Assembly: GCA_964483585.1 (NCBI GenBank)
Contig: CAZABH010000010.1
Span: 20,812-84,811 of the forward strand
Direction of reading: 5' to 3'
From: SZUA-430 sp964483585
GTDB taxonomy: Bacteria > Pseudomonadota > Alphaproteobacteria > Micropepsales > Micropepsaceae
DNA: 64,000 bases
The position numbers and the translations under genes are program-made. The notes beneath the pieces are model-generated. The model saw nothing but the letters and a program-made list of their open reading frames with translations, was not told the origin of the DNA and ran no database searches. Positions 25,142 to 33,509 of this stretch are shown piece by piece; positions within the stretch are counted from its first letter, which is position 1; each line of letters begins with the position of its first letter.

Positions 25142-26929
25142 ATGGCGAGCAACAAGGACAAAGGTCCGTCTGAAGCCGGTGCAGGGGTTGCCCCTGACAG
25201 GGCCGGCACTGGCTACAGGGTGCTTGCCCGCAAGTATCGACCGCAGACCTTCGAAGATGCCTTCATCGGGCAGTCCGCAATGGTCCGCACGCTGGCGAAC
25301 GCGTTTGCCGCGGGGCGGATTGCGCACGCCTTCATGCTCACAGGGGTGCGCGGGGTCGGCAAGACCACGACAGCGCGCATCATCGCAAAAGCCCTCAACT
25401 GCGTTGGTCCGGATGGCAGCCGGACTGAACCTACTGTCACGCCGTGTGGCGTGTGTGAGCCGTGTGCGTCGATCGCGGAGTCGCGCAATGTTGATGTGCA
25501 TGAGATGGATGCGGCCTCGCATACCGGCATTGACGATATTCGCGAGATCATCGAGGGCGTGCGCTATGCGCCAGCGCAGGCGCGCTACAAGGTCTACATC
25601 ATCGACGAAGTTCATATGCTCTCCAAGGCGGCCTTCAACGGCCTGCTCAAGACGCTGGAAGAGCCGCCGGGTCATGTGAAGTTCGCGTTCGCGACCACTG
25701 AAATCAGGCGCGTTCCCATCACGGTCCTGTCGCGTTGCCAACGCTTCGACCTGAAGCGGGTGACCGTCGATGAGTTGTCTGCCCATCTCGTGCGCATCTG
25801 CGAGCTGGAGCAGCAGCCTGCTGCGTTGGACGCGCTGCGACTGATTGCGCGCGCGGCGGAGGGATCCGTACGCGATGCCCTTTCATTGCTTGACCAGGCT
25901 TTTGCCCATGCTGGCGGTGCCTTGATCGAGGAGCAGCCTGTTCGCCTCATGCTGGGGCTTGCTGATCGCAGCCGGGGGCTTGAGTTGTTCGAAAGGTTGA
26001 TGCGCGGTGCGATCCCGGAGGCTCTGGCCGAGTTCCGGAGCCAGTATGATTCCGGTGCTGATCCTCTTTCCGTCATGCAAGACCTGGCGCAGATCTGCCA
26101 TGAGGTTACGCGCGTCAAGGTTACGGGTGGTGCTTCGGTTTCCGGTGCGCCGGCGGAAGAGGCGCGCCGCGTTGGTGAGTTGGCTGGAAAGCTTGCCGTG
26201 CCGCAGCTTGCGCGGACTTGGCAATTGCTGCTGAAGGCGCTCTCGGAAGTGCAATCTGCACCCGATGCCGCCGCGGCAGCCGAGATGGCGATGATCCGTA
26301 TCGGCTTTGCATCGGAACTGCCACCAACGGAGCAGATCATCAGGTCGCTTGGGGCCGGGCCGGGGGCTGGCTCCGCTCGCATGGGGCCTGCCGGGAGCGG
26401 TGCGAGCGCGCCTCCGCCTGCGCCCAGCCTTCGGTCGGCGGCGTCTGGAGGCGAGCCAGTGACCAGTCTTGCGACACCACCGGTTCGTGTTGCGCCGGAG
26501 CCGCTTGTGCGTGTCGAGCCGCCGGTGGCGCGTGGCTTGGAGAGCTTTGCCGACGTCGTCGCCTTCGTGCGCGAGAAGCGCGAGATGCGGCTGCTCTATG
26601 CGCTCGAGAATTTCGTGCACCTTGTCAGCTTCGAACCCACGCGCATGGAATTGCGGCTTGAACCATCCGCTCCCCCGACGCTGGCAGGAGAGATTTCGGA
26701 GCGCCTCAGCAAGTGGACAGGCGAGCGATGGATCGTGTCGGTGTCAGGGGCAGAGGGCGCGCCGACGATTGCGGCGCAGCGCCAGGCGCTTGAGCGCGCC
26801 CGCCGTGAGGCTGCCGAGCAGGATCCGCTGCTGAAGGCAGCGATGTCAATTTTCCCCGGCGCGAAGCTTGTCGCGGTGCGCGACAGGGAGACATTTGATA
26901 CACCGGTTGAGGGAGGGGATGGCGAGTGA
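25142..26929 (+). CDS. dnaX: DNA polymerase III subunit gamma/tau
   Basis: A 595-residue clamp-loader ATPase. Walker A is GVRGVGKTTTARI, the zinc-binding Cys cluster includes CGVCEPC, Walker B is IIDEVHMLSK, and the SRC arginine-finger motif is VLSRCQRF. The last 250 residues hold a variable Pro/Ala-rich linker (about 420-480) and a C-terminal DnaE-binding domain. The start is ATG 25142 (MASNKDKGPSEAG); the frame is open to 24956 but that part overlaps the SRP RNA. It lacks a clear ribosome site. Its stop overlaps the ybaB start by 4 bp (GTGA). Confidence 0.96.
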   Translation: MASNKDKGPSEAGAGVAPDRAGTGYRVLARKYRPQTFEDAFIGQSAMVRTLANAFAAGRIAHAFMLTGVRGVGKTTTARIIAKALNCVGPDGSRTEPTVTPCGVCEPCASIAESRNVDVHEMDAASHTGIDDIREIIEGVRYAPAQARYKVYIIDEVHMLSKAAFNGLLKTLEEPPGHVKFAFATTEIRRVPITVLSRCQRFDLKRVTVDELSAHLVRICELEQQPAALDALRLIARAAEGSVRDALSLLDQAFAHAGGALIEEQPVRLMLGLADRSRGLELFERLMRGAIPEALAEFRSQYDSGADPLSVMQDLAQICHEVTRVKVTGGASVSGAPAEEARRVGELAGKLAVPQLARTWQLLLKALSEVQSAPDAAAAAEMAMIRIGFASELPPTEQIIRSLGAGPGAGSARMGPAGSGASAPPPAPSLRSAASGGEPVTSLATPPVRVAPEPLVRVEPPVARGLESFADVVAFVREKREMRLLYALENFVHLVSFEPTRMELRLEPSAPPTLAGEISERLSKWTGERWIVSVSGAEGAPTIAAQRQALERARREAAEQDPLLKAAMSIFPGAKLVAVRDRETFDTPVEGGDGE

Positions 26930-27243
26930 AAAATTTCAGCGAGATGATGAAGCAGGCGCAGATGCTTCAGCAGCGTTTTCAGGAAGCGCAGGAGAAGGTC
27001 GGGCTTGTCGAGGCCGAGGGGCAGTCCGGCGGCGGCATGGTCAAGGTCATACTGAATGGCAAGGGATTGGCGCGTGCCGTGACGATCGATCCATCTCTGG
27101 CCGATCCGAAGGATGTTGGCATGCTCGAGGATCTTGTCGTTGCCGCGATCAACGACGCGCGTGGCAAGGTCGATGCGCGTGTGTCCGAGGAGATGACGAA
27201 GGTCACTGGCGGGTTACCTCTGCCTCCTGGTCTGAAATTCTGA
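26926..27243 (+). CDS. ybaB: nucleoid-associated protein YbaB/EbfC
   Basis: A 105-residue YbaB/EbfC family protein that binds DNA as a dimer. The N-terminal helix (MMKQAQMLQQRFQEAQEKV), the middle sheet region (GMVKVILNGKGLARAVTIDP) and the C-terminal LPLPPGLKF ending are standard. It starts with GTG overlapping the dnaX stop. The dnaX-ybaB-recR order is conserved across bacteria. Confidence 0.95.
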   Translation: MKNFSEMMKQAQMLQQRFQEAQEKVGLVEAEGQSGGGMVKVILNGKGLARAVTIDPSLADPKDVGMLEDLVVAAINDARGKVDARVSEEMTKVTGGLPLPPGLKF

Positions 27244-27246
27244 TCC

Positions 27247-27852
27247 ATGGCGGCAGCGCTTTCCGGACCTGAGATTGAAAGACTGGTGCAGTTGCTGGCG
27301 CGCCTGCCTGGCCTTGGGCCGCGCTCGGCGCGCCGCGCCGTCTTGTTCCTTCTGAAAAAGAAGGACGCGCTGCTGCTTCCTTTGACATCAGCGCTGGAAG
27401 AGGCTGGGCGCAAGATCCAGACCTGCCGCATCTGTGGCAATCTGGATTCGGCCGAGACCTGCTCGGTGTGTACCGATCCGCGGCGCGACGCGGGGCTTAT
27501 CTGCGTGGTGGAGGACGTGGCGGACCTGTGGGCGCTGGAGCGTGCAGGTGTGTTCCGTGGTCGCTATCACGTGCTGGGTGGCACGCTGTCGGCACTGGAT
27601 GGTCGGGGCCCTGACCAGCTCAATCTTTCGGGACTGGTGGAGCGCGTGAAGGCGGGCGGGGTGCGCGAGGTCGTGCTCGGGCTAAATGCCACGGTCGAGG
27701 GGCAGACGACGGCGCATTATGTCACCGACCTGATTGCCGTTGCGGGAGTGTCGGTCACGCGACTGGCGCACGGTGTTCCGGTCGGCGGCGAACTTGACTA
27801 TCTCGATGAGGGAACCCTCGCGGCGGCCTTTGCCGCGCGGCGGGCGATGTAG
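27247..27852 (+). CDS. recR: recombination protein RecR
   Basis: A 201-residue RecFOR-pathway protein that helps load RecA at gaps. It has an N-terminal helix-hairpin-helix (LLARLPGLGPRSARRAV), a four-Cys zinc finger (CRICGNLDSAETCSVC), and a Toprim domain (ICVVEDVADLWALERAGVF; VLGLNATVEGQTTAHYV). The start is ATG 27247, 3 bp after ybaB. It converges with the tetR-type gene with 18 bp between stops. Confidence 0.96.
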   Translation: MAAALSGPEIERLVQLLARLPGLGPRSARRAVLFLLKKKDALLLPLTSALEEAGRKIQTCRICGNLDSAETCSVCTDPRRDAGLICVVEDVADLWALERAGVFRGRYHVLGGTLSALDGRGPDQLNLSGLVERVKAGGVREVVLGLNATVEGQTTAHYVTDLIAVAGVSVTRLAHGVPVGGELDYLDEGTLAAAFAARRAM

Positions 27853-27870
27853 CCGACGCCATAGCTGCGG

Positions 27871-28491
27871 CTATTTACGTTCGACCAGCGCCAACAGGGC
27901 GCGTTCGGCTTCTTCCAGCAGCACATCGCGCCTGATCGGCGGGCTCGTTGCCTCGGCGTCCAGCACCGTCTCGGCGAGGCGTTCCACGATGCCCAGGATC
28001 ATCAGGAGTGTTGCGCGGTGGCGCTGCGCCGAGAGGCCTGTGGCTGCCGCGAGATAGCTGAGCTGGCGCGCGCGGGAGGCCCTTAGCGCTTCGGCCACCG
28101 CCGGTTCGATGCGGGCCACGGCCCTGAGAGTCGTCCTGAATGCCGACCATTCGCCGTGGAAGCCGATGATGAAGCTGAGTGCGCGGCGCAACCGCTTCTG
28201 CAGCATGGTCTCGCCTGCCATGGCCGCCTCGAGCCCTGCCCATTCTCGGCGGACGTAATCCTCGTAGACCGCGAGCAGTATCGCGGCTTTGTCGGCAAAG
28301 TGCTTGTAGAAACTTGCGGGCGCGTAGCCGGCGGCGCGCGCGATCGCGTTCGTGTCGGTTGCGAAGTAACCCTCGCGGTTAAAGATGCGGGCGGCGGCGG
28401 TCATCAGCGCCTCGCGCGTCGCAGCGGGGTTGCGTGGTCTGGGCTTCTGGCTGGTTCGGGCCGTACGCTGGCGGCGTTTGACATTGTCCAT
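27871..28491 (-). CDS. TetR-family transcriptional regulator
   Basis: A 206-residue repressor-type protein. The N-terminal HTH (about 27-72) reads MTAAARIFNREGYFATDT followed by IARAAGYAPASFYKHFADK, the TetR signature. A basic N-terminal extension (about 1-25) precedes it. The C-terminal ligand domain is helical and its effector is unknown. It is divergent from the membrane gene at 28545, and two tandem 20-bp sites occupy the 53 bp between the start codons, so it probably represses itself and that gene. Confidence 0.9.
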   Translation of the reverse strand: MDNVKRRQRTARTSQKPRPRNPAATREALMTAAARIFNREGYFATDTNAIARAAGYAPASFYKHFADKAAILLAVYEDYVRREWAGLEAAMAGETMLQKRLRRALSFIIGFHGEWSAFRTTLRAVARIEPAVAEALRASRARQLSYLAAATGLSAQRHRATLLMILGIVERLAETVLDAEATSPPIRRDVLLEEAERALLALVERK

Positions 28492-28494
28492 AAT

Positions 28495-28535
28495 GGTGAT
28501 ATAAGCATCATTATAGGTGATATAAAAATCATTAT
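28495..28535. promoter_or_regulatory. tandem operator repeats in the tetR-type divergent promoter
   Basis: GGTGATATAAGCATCATTAT (28495-28514) is repeated with two changes at 28516-28535, a 21-bp period that puts both on the same DNA face. The first copy has an inverted-repeat core: ATAATGGTG against CATCATTAT, 8 of 9 matches. The AT-rich sites fill the gap between the divergent start codons, the expected place for a TetR operator. Confidence 0.6.
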
Positions 28536-28544
28536 GAGGTGAAT

Positions 28545-29213
28545 ATGACGCGTTTACTGGGGATTGCGTCTTATCTTGCGGTTCTGGCGGCGGGCATCTT
28601 GGGCGCGATGCTGGTGGTCGCGCTCGATGCGGGCGTGACGCAGCAACGGTTCGAGACCGTCATCGCCATCGCCAGCTACAGCGCGCAGTTCGCGGAGGCG
28701 CGCCAGCCGATGATGGTGACGCTGTTCTTCGATAATCTTTTCATCCTGGCCTATGTCGGCGCGATCTGCCTTGCGATGGCAGGCCTGCGTACGATCGAGA
28801 CCGCGTGGATCGCCGGCGCTGCGGCCGTGGGAATGGTGGCGACCGGACTGCTCGACTATGCAGAAAACCTACACTTCCTGACAATGTATGCCAACCTTGC
28901 GACAGGTATTCCGATCAGCGAGGCAGAAATCGGATCGCGCATGTGGTCAAGCCTCATGAAGTGGCATATCGCCTATGCTGCCATGTTCGCGGCGAGCTTC
29001 GTGATTCCGGTCCGCGGTATCGTGAGCTTCGTGCTTGTCTGGAGCATGCGCGTTGTGCTGCCCGTCGTTGGCGTGCTGCACTACACGACGCCCGAGGCGT
29101 ATCATGCCATGCTGGGGCTCGCGCGCTACGTGCTGATGCTTGCGGGCTTCCTCCTGATGGCCCTTGTCTTCAGCAGCGAGGCGCAGCGGTTGGCAAAGTC
29201 AGGCGGTGCCTAG
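28545..29213 (+). CDS. integral membrane protein, unknown function
   Basis: A 222-residue protein with about six or seven hydrophobic helices and no recognised family. Polar residues within helices, for example GLLDYAENLHFLTMYAN, may be functional. I chose ATG 28545, since GAGGTG lies 3 bp upstream; the GTG at 28539 is part of that site. It is the probable target of the divergent TetR regulator. Its stop overlaps that of the converging membrane gene in a shared CTAG. Confidence 0.7.
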   Translation: MTRLLGIASYLAVLAAGILGAMLVVALDAGVTQQRFETVIAIASYSAQFAEARQPMMVTLFFDNLFILAYVGAICLAMAGLRTIETAWIAGAAAVGMVATGLLDYAENLHFLTMYANLATGIPISEAEIGSRMWSSLMKWHIAYAAMFAASFVIPVRGIVSFVLVWSMRVVLPVVGVLHYTTPEAYHAMLGLARYVLMLAGFLLMALVFSSEAQRLAKSGGA

Positions 29214-29545
29214 CGGGTGTTGATACCGAGGAGAATGTCCCGGATGCTGTCGGTGCCGAGGCTGAGGATCAGCACGTAGATCGACAGGAAGACCATGCCG
29301 CCGAAGAAGGCCATGACGGCGAGTACGAGGCCGAGGGTCGAGAAGCCATTGCGCCAGGCGGTCCAGAGGGCTGACAGGATCAGGAAACCAAGGAAGTCCA
29401 GGTTGAACTGGCCGGGCCATGCCATGGCTGCCATGTCGCCGAAGAAAACAGGCAGGAGGTTCATCCCATGGTTCTGGATCACGACGAGCGTGTAGCCCGT
29501 CAGCACGGCGAGGTGGAGCACCAGGACAGTTCGCAGGATGAGCAT
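29210..29545 (-). CDS. small integral membrane protein, unknown function
   Basis: A 111-residue protein with three or four hydrophobic helices (about 3-22, 45-62, 70-100) and no cytoplasmic domain. I do not recognise a family. The stop TAG overlaps the stop of the converging gene at 29213 within CTAG, so each gene's transcription must run into the other or end very close. Its pairing with the TetR-controlled membrane gene may be chance. Confidence 0.6.
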   Translation of the reverse strand: MLILRTVLVLHLAVLTGYTLVVIQNHGMNLLPVFFGDMAAMAWPGQFNLDFLGFLILSALWTAWRNGFSTLGLVLAVMAFFGGMVFLSIYVLILSLGTDSIRDILLGINTR

Positions 29546-29623
29546 GGGTTGAGATCCTTTCTGTCCTGCTGATTATCGTGCGGGCCTGCGTTGGGCAATT
29601 ACCTGGGTGGTCGTTGTGGGCAT

Positions 29624-29760
29624 CTCCTCCTCGCTTGCGAGGAGGTGGATGCAGCAGCGACAGCTGCTGCAGACGGAGGAGTAGGGTCGGGTTGTGCGCG
29701 GTGGAAACGAACTCCCTCCCCCGCGCCAAGGCGCGGGTACTCCCTCGCGGGGCGAGGGAG
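29624..29760. repeat. mosaic intergenic repeat of four hairpins
   Basis: Four close palindromes follow one another: CCTCCTCGC/GCGAGGAGG (29626-29645), GCAGCAGC/GCTGCTGC (29651-29670), CCCGCGCC/GGCGCGGG (29720-29737), and CTCCCTCGC/GCGAGGGAG (29740-29760). The CTCCTCC-type arms and the GACGGAGGAG segment between them resemble mosaic intergenic elements common in alphaproteobacterial genomes. It lies upstream of the small membrane gene and downstream of the crotonase gene, both on the minus strand. Only one copy is in this window. Confidence 0.55.
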
Positions 29761-29771
29761 ACAGGGATGGA

Positions 29772-30572
29772 TCATCGTCCCCGGAATACAGGGGGACGCT
29801 TTTCGACGAAGGCCAGGGAGGCCTGCTTGTGGTCGTCGGTCTGCATGGTGCGGACCATGTGTATCGCCTCGATGTCCAGCACGCTGGCCAGAGTGCCGTG
29901 CTCTGCCATGTTCAGGTTCTTCTTCATGTACCCAATCGCCACCGTGGGCATGTCTGCGAGCTTGCGGGCGAGGGCAGCGCCTTCGCGGGCAAGGTCAGCT
30001 GCAGGCACGGCGCGATTGACGATGCCCAGACGCTCGGCTTCGGTGCCGCTGATCACGTCGGCGGTGAAGTAAAGCTCTCGGGCCTTGGCGGGGCCGACGA
30101 GCTTGGTCAGGAAATAGCTGCCACCGTAGTCGCCAGATGCACCGATCTTCGAGAAGGCAGTCGTCAGCTTGGCGTTGTCGGCGGCGATGCGCATGTCGCA
30201 TGCGAGTGCGATCGACATGCCGGCGCCCGCGCAGGCGCCAGGGATGATGGCGAGCGTTGGCTTGGGCATCTCGTGCAGCCAACGCGAGAAATCGGCGCCG
30301 GCGCGCAGGCTGATCACGCGTTCGTCAAAGCTGGGTGGGGTGGAACCCTCGGTTTTCGGGGCGACGAAGCCCTTGACGTCACCACCTGCGCAGAAGGCAC
30401 TGCCGGTTCCGGTGATCACCACGGCGCGTACCTTGGGGTCGACAGCGAGGCGAGGGGCTGCCTTCGCGAGGGCGTCTATGATTTCTGGCGTAAGCGCATT
30501 GCGTGCCTCAGGCCGGTTGAAGGTCAGGGTGGCGATGCCGTCCTCGAAGGTTTCGATGAGGTGGTCGGTCAT
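29772..30572 (-). CDS. crotonase-family protein (enoyl-CoA hydratase/isomerase)
   Basis: A 266-residue crotonase fold protein. The CoA-binding oxyanion motif FCAGGDVKGF and the second loop GACAGAGMSIALACD are present. Both Glu residues used by classical enoyl-CoA hydratase (in GGGCE and QPE motifs) are replaced, and the second region reads FSKIGASGDYGGSYFL with an Asp. That pattern is nearer to PaaG-type or isomerase-like members, so hydratase activity is doubtful. The start is ATG 30572, with GAGGAA upstream; the frame is open to 30824. Confidence 0.85.
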   Translation of the reverse strand: MTDHLIETFEDGIATLTFNRPEARNALTPEIIDALAKAAPRLAVDPKVRAVVITGTGSAFCAGGDVKGFVAPKTEGSTPPSFDERVISLRAGADFSRWLHEMPKPTLAIIPGACAGAGMSIALACDMRIAADNAKLTTAFSKIGASGDYGGSYFLTKLVGPAKARELYFTADVISGTEAERLGIVNRAVPAADLAREGAALARKLADMPTVAIGYMKKNLNMAEHGTLASVLDIEAIHMVRTMQTDDHKQASLAFVEKRPPVFRGR

Positions 30573-30729
30573 GGGCAGTTCCTCGCGTATGTACCGACCG
30601 CATTCAAACCCAAACGAGGGGCGTGTGCAAACCGAGGCTTTTTGCGTTGCGCTCGGGATTGCTCGTATCATTGCCTTCTGTCTGCCCATCCCTTGTGGGT
30701 TGCGGGCCTCACATGCTGGAGAATGACAC

Positions 30730-31194
30730 ATGCCATCGTTCACGATTGTCCCCATCGGGCGTGTGTCCTGCTGTCGGCAGGAGCCAACTGACGATGCGTG
30801 GGACTCGGTGCCGTGCGAGATCACGATCGATCCTGCAGTCCTGGGTCCTGATGCGCTCGAGGGCCTCGAAGCGTTTTCCCATGTCGAAGTGATCTATGTC
30901 TTCGACCAGGTCGGCGAGGACGAGGTGGTCACGGGGGCGCGGCATCCGCGTGGGCGCGCGGACTGGCCCAAGGTTGGCATCCTTGCTCAGCGCGGGAAAA
31001 ACCGTCCTAATCGCATTGGGGCCACGATCTGCCGGATCGTTGGCGTCGAGGGGCGTGTGCTGCGGGTCAGCGGACTCGATGCCATCGACGGCACGCCAGT
31101 GATCGACATCAAGCCTGTCATGTCCGGGTTCATGCCGCGCGGAGAGGTGCGCGAGCCTGACTGGGCGCTCGAGATCATGAAGGATTACTGGTGA
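30730..31194 (+). CDS. trmO: TrmO-type tRNA (N6-threonylcarbamoyladenosine-37) methyltransferase
   Basis: A 154-residue single-domain TsaA/TrmO family protein that methylates t6A37 of tRNA-Thr using SAM. The beta-barrel motifs are present: FTIVPIGRV at the start, LEGLEAFSHVEVIYVFD, the SAM-site region RGKNRPNRIGATICRI, and VIDIKPVM. It lacks the C-terminal extension of the E. coli enzyme, as is usual in alphaproteobacteria. It is divergent from the crotonase gene. Confidence 0.85.
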   Translation: MPSFTIVPIGRVSCCRQEPTDDAWDSVPCEITIDPAVLGPDALEGLEAFSHVEVIYVFDQVGEDEVVTGARHPRGRADWPKVGILAQRGKNRPNRIGATICRIVGVEGRVLRVSGLDAIDGTPVIDIKPVMSGFMPRGEVREPDWALEIMKDYW

Positions 31195-31217
31195 CTTCTG
31201 TCCTGCGTGGCGGGAAA

Positions 31218-31294
31218 TGGCGCACCCGGAACGATTCGAACGTCCGACCCCCAGATTCGTAGTCTGGTGCTCTATCCAGCTGAGCTACGGGTGC
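31218..31294 (-). tRNA. tRNA-Arg(ACG)
   Basis: Read on the minus strand, the acceptor GCACCCG pairs with CGGGTGC, the D arm has AGCTCAGCTGGATAGAGC, and the anticodon stem CCAGA/TCTGG encloses loop CTACGAA with anticodon ACG. The T loop is GTTCGAATC and CCA is encoded (31218-31220). The A34 should be edited to inosine to read CGU, CGC and CGA. Confidence 0.96.
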
Positions 31295-31467
31295 TTGCCG
31301 CAGGAGGCGCGGAACTTAGTGCGGGGCTGCGTGTTGCGCAAGGGCAGAAAAGAGGGACTTCCAGGCCTTTCGACGCGGGGCATGGCATCAGGTCGGATTG
31401 CATCCCCGGGAATCGGCCTTATTGTCGCCGAAACCAAGGCCTAACCTTGTTGGTCTCGTGGGGGCGC

Positions 31468-32472
31468 ATGATGCCTTGCTTCAACCGTGTTCGTATTACC
31501 GTGGCAGCGGCCCTGAGCGTTGCCTTGGCGGGTTGCTCGACTGTCAGCAGCGGTCTGTTTCCGGAGCAACCTTCAAAGCCCAGTGTGCCAGGGCCCGCCA
31601 TGCCGCAGACCGGGACCTCGGTGTTCACACCGGTGGGTGTGACGCCTGGGGTCAATAGCGGCTCGCCACAGAGCGCACAGATTGCCTCGTTACGCAGCCG
31701 GCTCGTGGCACTGCAGGGTGAGGTTTCTGCCCGCAATGCCGCCCTGTCGGAGCTGCGGCAGCGGGCTGCAGGCGAGGGGGCGAGCTATCGCATCGCGCGC
31801 AACGAGATGTCGGCGAGCGGGTCGCCGCCTCCTGCGGCTTACCAAAAGGCTCTGGCTGCGCTTGATCGCCTTGGCACCGCGACGAGTGCGCTGGATGGCG
31901 AAATGCGGATCATCGCGCGTGGCTCGGCGGAGGCCAATAAGCTGATGCTGGAAACTGTCGGTGTGCGTGAGGGCAATGACGAGGACAAGCGCCAGCTGAA
32001 CACGCTGCGCGGGGAGATCGGGCAGACGGCTAACCAGCTTGACCGGATGGTCAATGACCTGTCAGCGGAATTCGCGGCACAGTCGGCTTTCCTGGCGAAA
32101 GAGCGGGCTTCACTGGCGGCGCTCGGGCTGCCAGCGCCCCCAGTAACACCGCCGACCGGTGTTGCTTCGAATTTGCCGCCGCCTTCGATGTCGCAGCCGG
32201 CGTTCGTGAAGATCAAGTTCGATACGGCACGGGTCGCCTATCGTGAAACACTCGCAAGCGCGGTTTCCACGGCACGTCGGCGCAAGCCTGATGCTGTTTT
32301 CGATGTGGTTGGTGTCTCGGCCGGGCGAAGTGTCGTGCCCGACGGAACCGCAAATGCTGCCGATGTCGTCAATACGTTGACAAGTCTTGGTGTCGATCCA
32401 TCGAAGATCCGCGTGTTCAATTCGTCAAGTCCGACCATCAGCGCGCATGAAGTGCGCATCTACGTTCGCTAG
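31468..32472 (+). CDS. lipoprotein with coiled coil and C-terminal OmpA-like region
   Basis: A 334-residue lipoprotein. The signal ends VALAGC, giving lipidation at Cys23. A Pro-rich linker (about 30-70) leads into helices with coiled-coil character (about 74-215), then a second Pro-rich stretch and a C-terminal domain (about 235-334, FVKIKFDTARVAYRETLASAV to SAHEVRIYVR) that resembles an OmpA-type fold without the full peptidoglycan motif. It may tie the outer membrane to the wall; this is inferred. The start is ATG 31468; the frame runs upstream through the tRNA, which is an artefact. It converges with the P1 peptidase gene. Confidence 0.7.
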   Translation: MMPCFNRVRITVAAALSVALAGCSTVSSGLFPEQPSKPSVPGPAMPQTGTSVFTPVGVTPGVNSGSPQSAQIASLRSRLVALQGEVSARNAALSELRQRAAGEGASYRIARNEMSASGSPPPAAYQKALAALDRLGTATSALDGEMRIIARGSAEANKLMLETVGVREGNDEDKRQLNTLRGEIGQTANQLDRMVNDLSAEFAAQSAFLAKERASLAALGLPAPPVTPPTGVASNLPPPSMSQPAFVKIKFDTARVAYRETLASAVSTARRRKPDAVFDVVGVSAGRSVVPDGTANAADVVNTLTSLGVDPSKIRVFNSSSPTISAHEVRIYVR

Positions 32473-32477
32473 GGGCT

Positions 32478-33509
32478 TCAGCCTGTCGCGCTGAAGCCCG
32501 CCGCATGCACATCCCTGTAGGCTTTCCAGGGACCCAGGCTGCGGGCTTCGAAAACTCCGCGACCAATCGCTCGGGTGAGGCAGTCGGCGGCGAGTGTGCC
32601 CAGCCGTGTGAGGTGCCAGGCGTGCGGATCGTCCAGCGGGCGTGCGCCGGTGGCCAGAACAAAGACGACATCACCATCGAAAGGCGCGTGAACGGGCCTG
32701 AGCGCTCGCGCCATGCCGTCATGGGCCATAATGGCGATCCGTTTGGCCTGCGCGGGTGTAAGGGCGGCGTTGACTGCAACGCAGGCGATGGTCGTGTTCT
32801 GCGCGGGTTGAGCCGGGCGCTTGATGTCGTCGGGCAGGCCCGGGGTCGGCAGGGGTGTGTGCGGTGGTCGCTGGTGGCCCAATTCGCCCGCCTGCTCGAA
32901 GGGCCATGCCCATAGCGTCGAGGTTCCCGGCATGACCGCTGAACCGAATGCGTTCACTGCCGCGATGGCTCCTATTTCGAAGCCGTCCTCTGTGATGAAC
33001 GAGGCCGAGCCCAGGCCGCCTTTCAGTGCGCCCGCACGCGCGCCATATCCGGCGCCAGCATTGCCGAGGCTGAAGGCTTCGGACGCGAGGTTGCAGGCGC
33101 TTGCTCCCAGCACACGATAGGGGGGCTCCTTTCCCCAGTTCTTGTCTCCACCATTCGTCAGGTCGAACAGGATGGCTGCGGGCACGATGGGTGCGACAAG
33201 GCTTGCGCCCTGCAGGCGAAAGCCGCGGCCTTGTGCGGCGAGCGCGTTGGTCACCGCGCCTGCTGCATCAAGGCCAAAGACGGATCCACCTGACAGGACG
33301 ATGGCGTCAACGCCCACGTTCAGGCCTTCCGGCATCAGGGCCTCGGTCTCGCGTGTGCCGGGCCCGCCACCGCGTATGTCGACGGCGCCCACCGCGCGGT
33401 CGGCCGCCATGATGACCGTTACCCCAGTCATGGAGGAAGGGTCTTCGCTGTTGCCGACTTTTATGCCACGAACGTCGGTGATGAGATTGCGCGAACCGGG
33501 AGTGATCAT
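32478..33509 (-). CDS. P1 family (S58) peptidase, DmpA/beta-peptidyl aminopeptidase type
   Basis: A 343-residue self-processing peptidase of the DmpA family, N-terminal nucleophile type. The N-terminus RNLITDVRGIKVGN, the GGGPGTRETEAL and VLSGGSVFGLDAAGAV motifs, and the KGGLGSASF region are typical; the later VAVNAALTPAQAKRI segment holds the usual cleavage neighbourhood. Members act on D-amino acid amides or beta-peptides. There is no clear signal peptide. Its ATG (33509) overlaps the ATG of ggt on the other strand within CATG, so the two promoters must lie inside each other's coding regions. Confidence 0.88.
   Translation of the reverse strand: MITPGSRNLITDVRGIKVGNSEDPSSMTGVTVIMAADRAVGAVDIRGGGPGTRETEALMPEGLNVGVDAIVLSGGSVFGLDAAGAVTNALAAQGRGFRLQGASLVAPIVPAAILFDLTNGGDKNWGKEPPYRVLGASACNLASEAFSLGNAGAGYGARAGALKGGLGSASFITEDGFEIGAIAAVNAFGSAVMPGTSTLWAWPFEQAGELGHQRPPHTPLPTPGLPDDIKRPAQPAQNTTIACVAVNAALTPAQAKRIAIMAHDGMARALRPVHAPFDGDVVFVLATGARPLDDPHAWHLTRLGTLAADCLTRAIGRGVFEARSLGPWKAYRDVHAAGFSATG

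Noticed and set aside
31207..31467. Upstream extension of the lipoprotein frame
   Set aside because: The translated part NGAPGTIRTSDPQIRSLVLYPAELR is the known artefact of reading through an antisense tRNA-Arg; the signal peptide begins at 31468.
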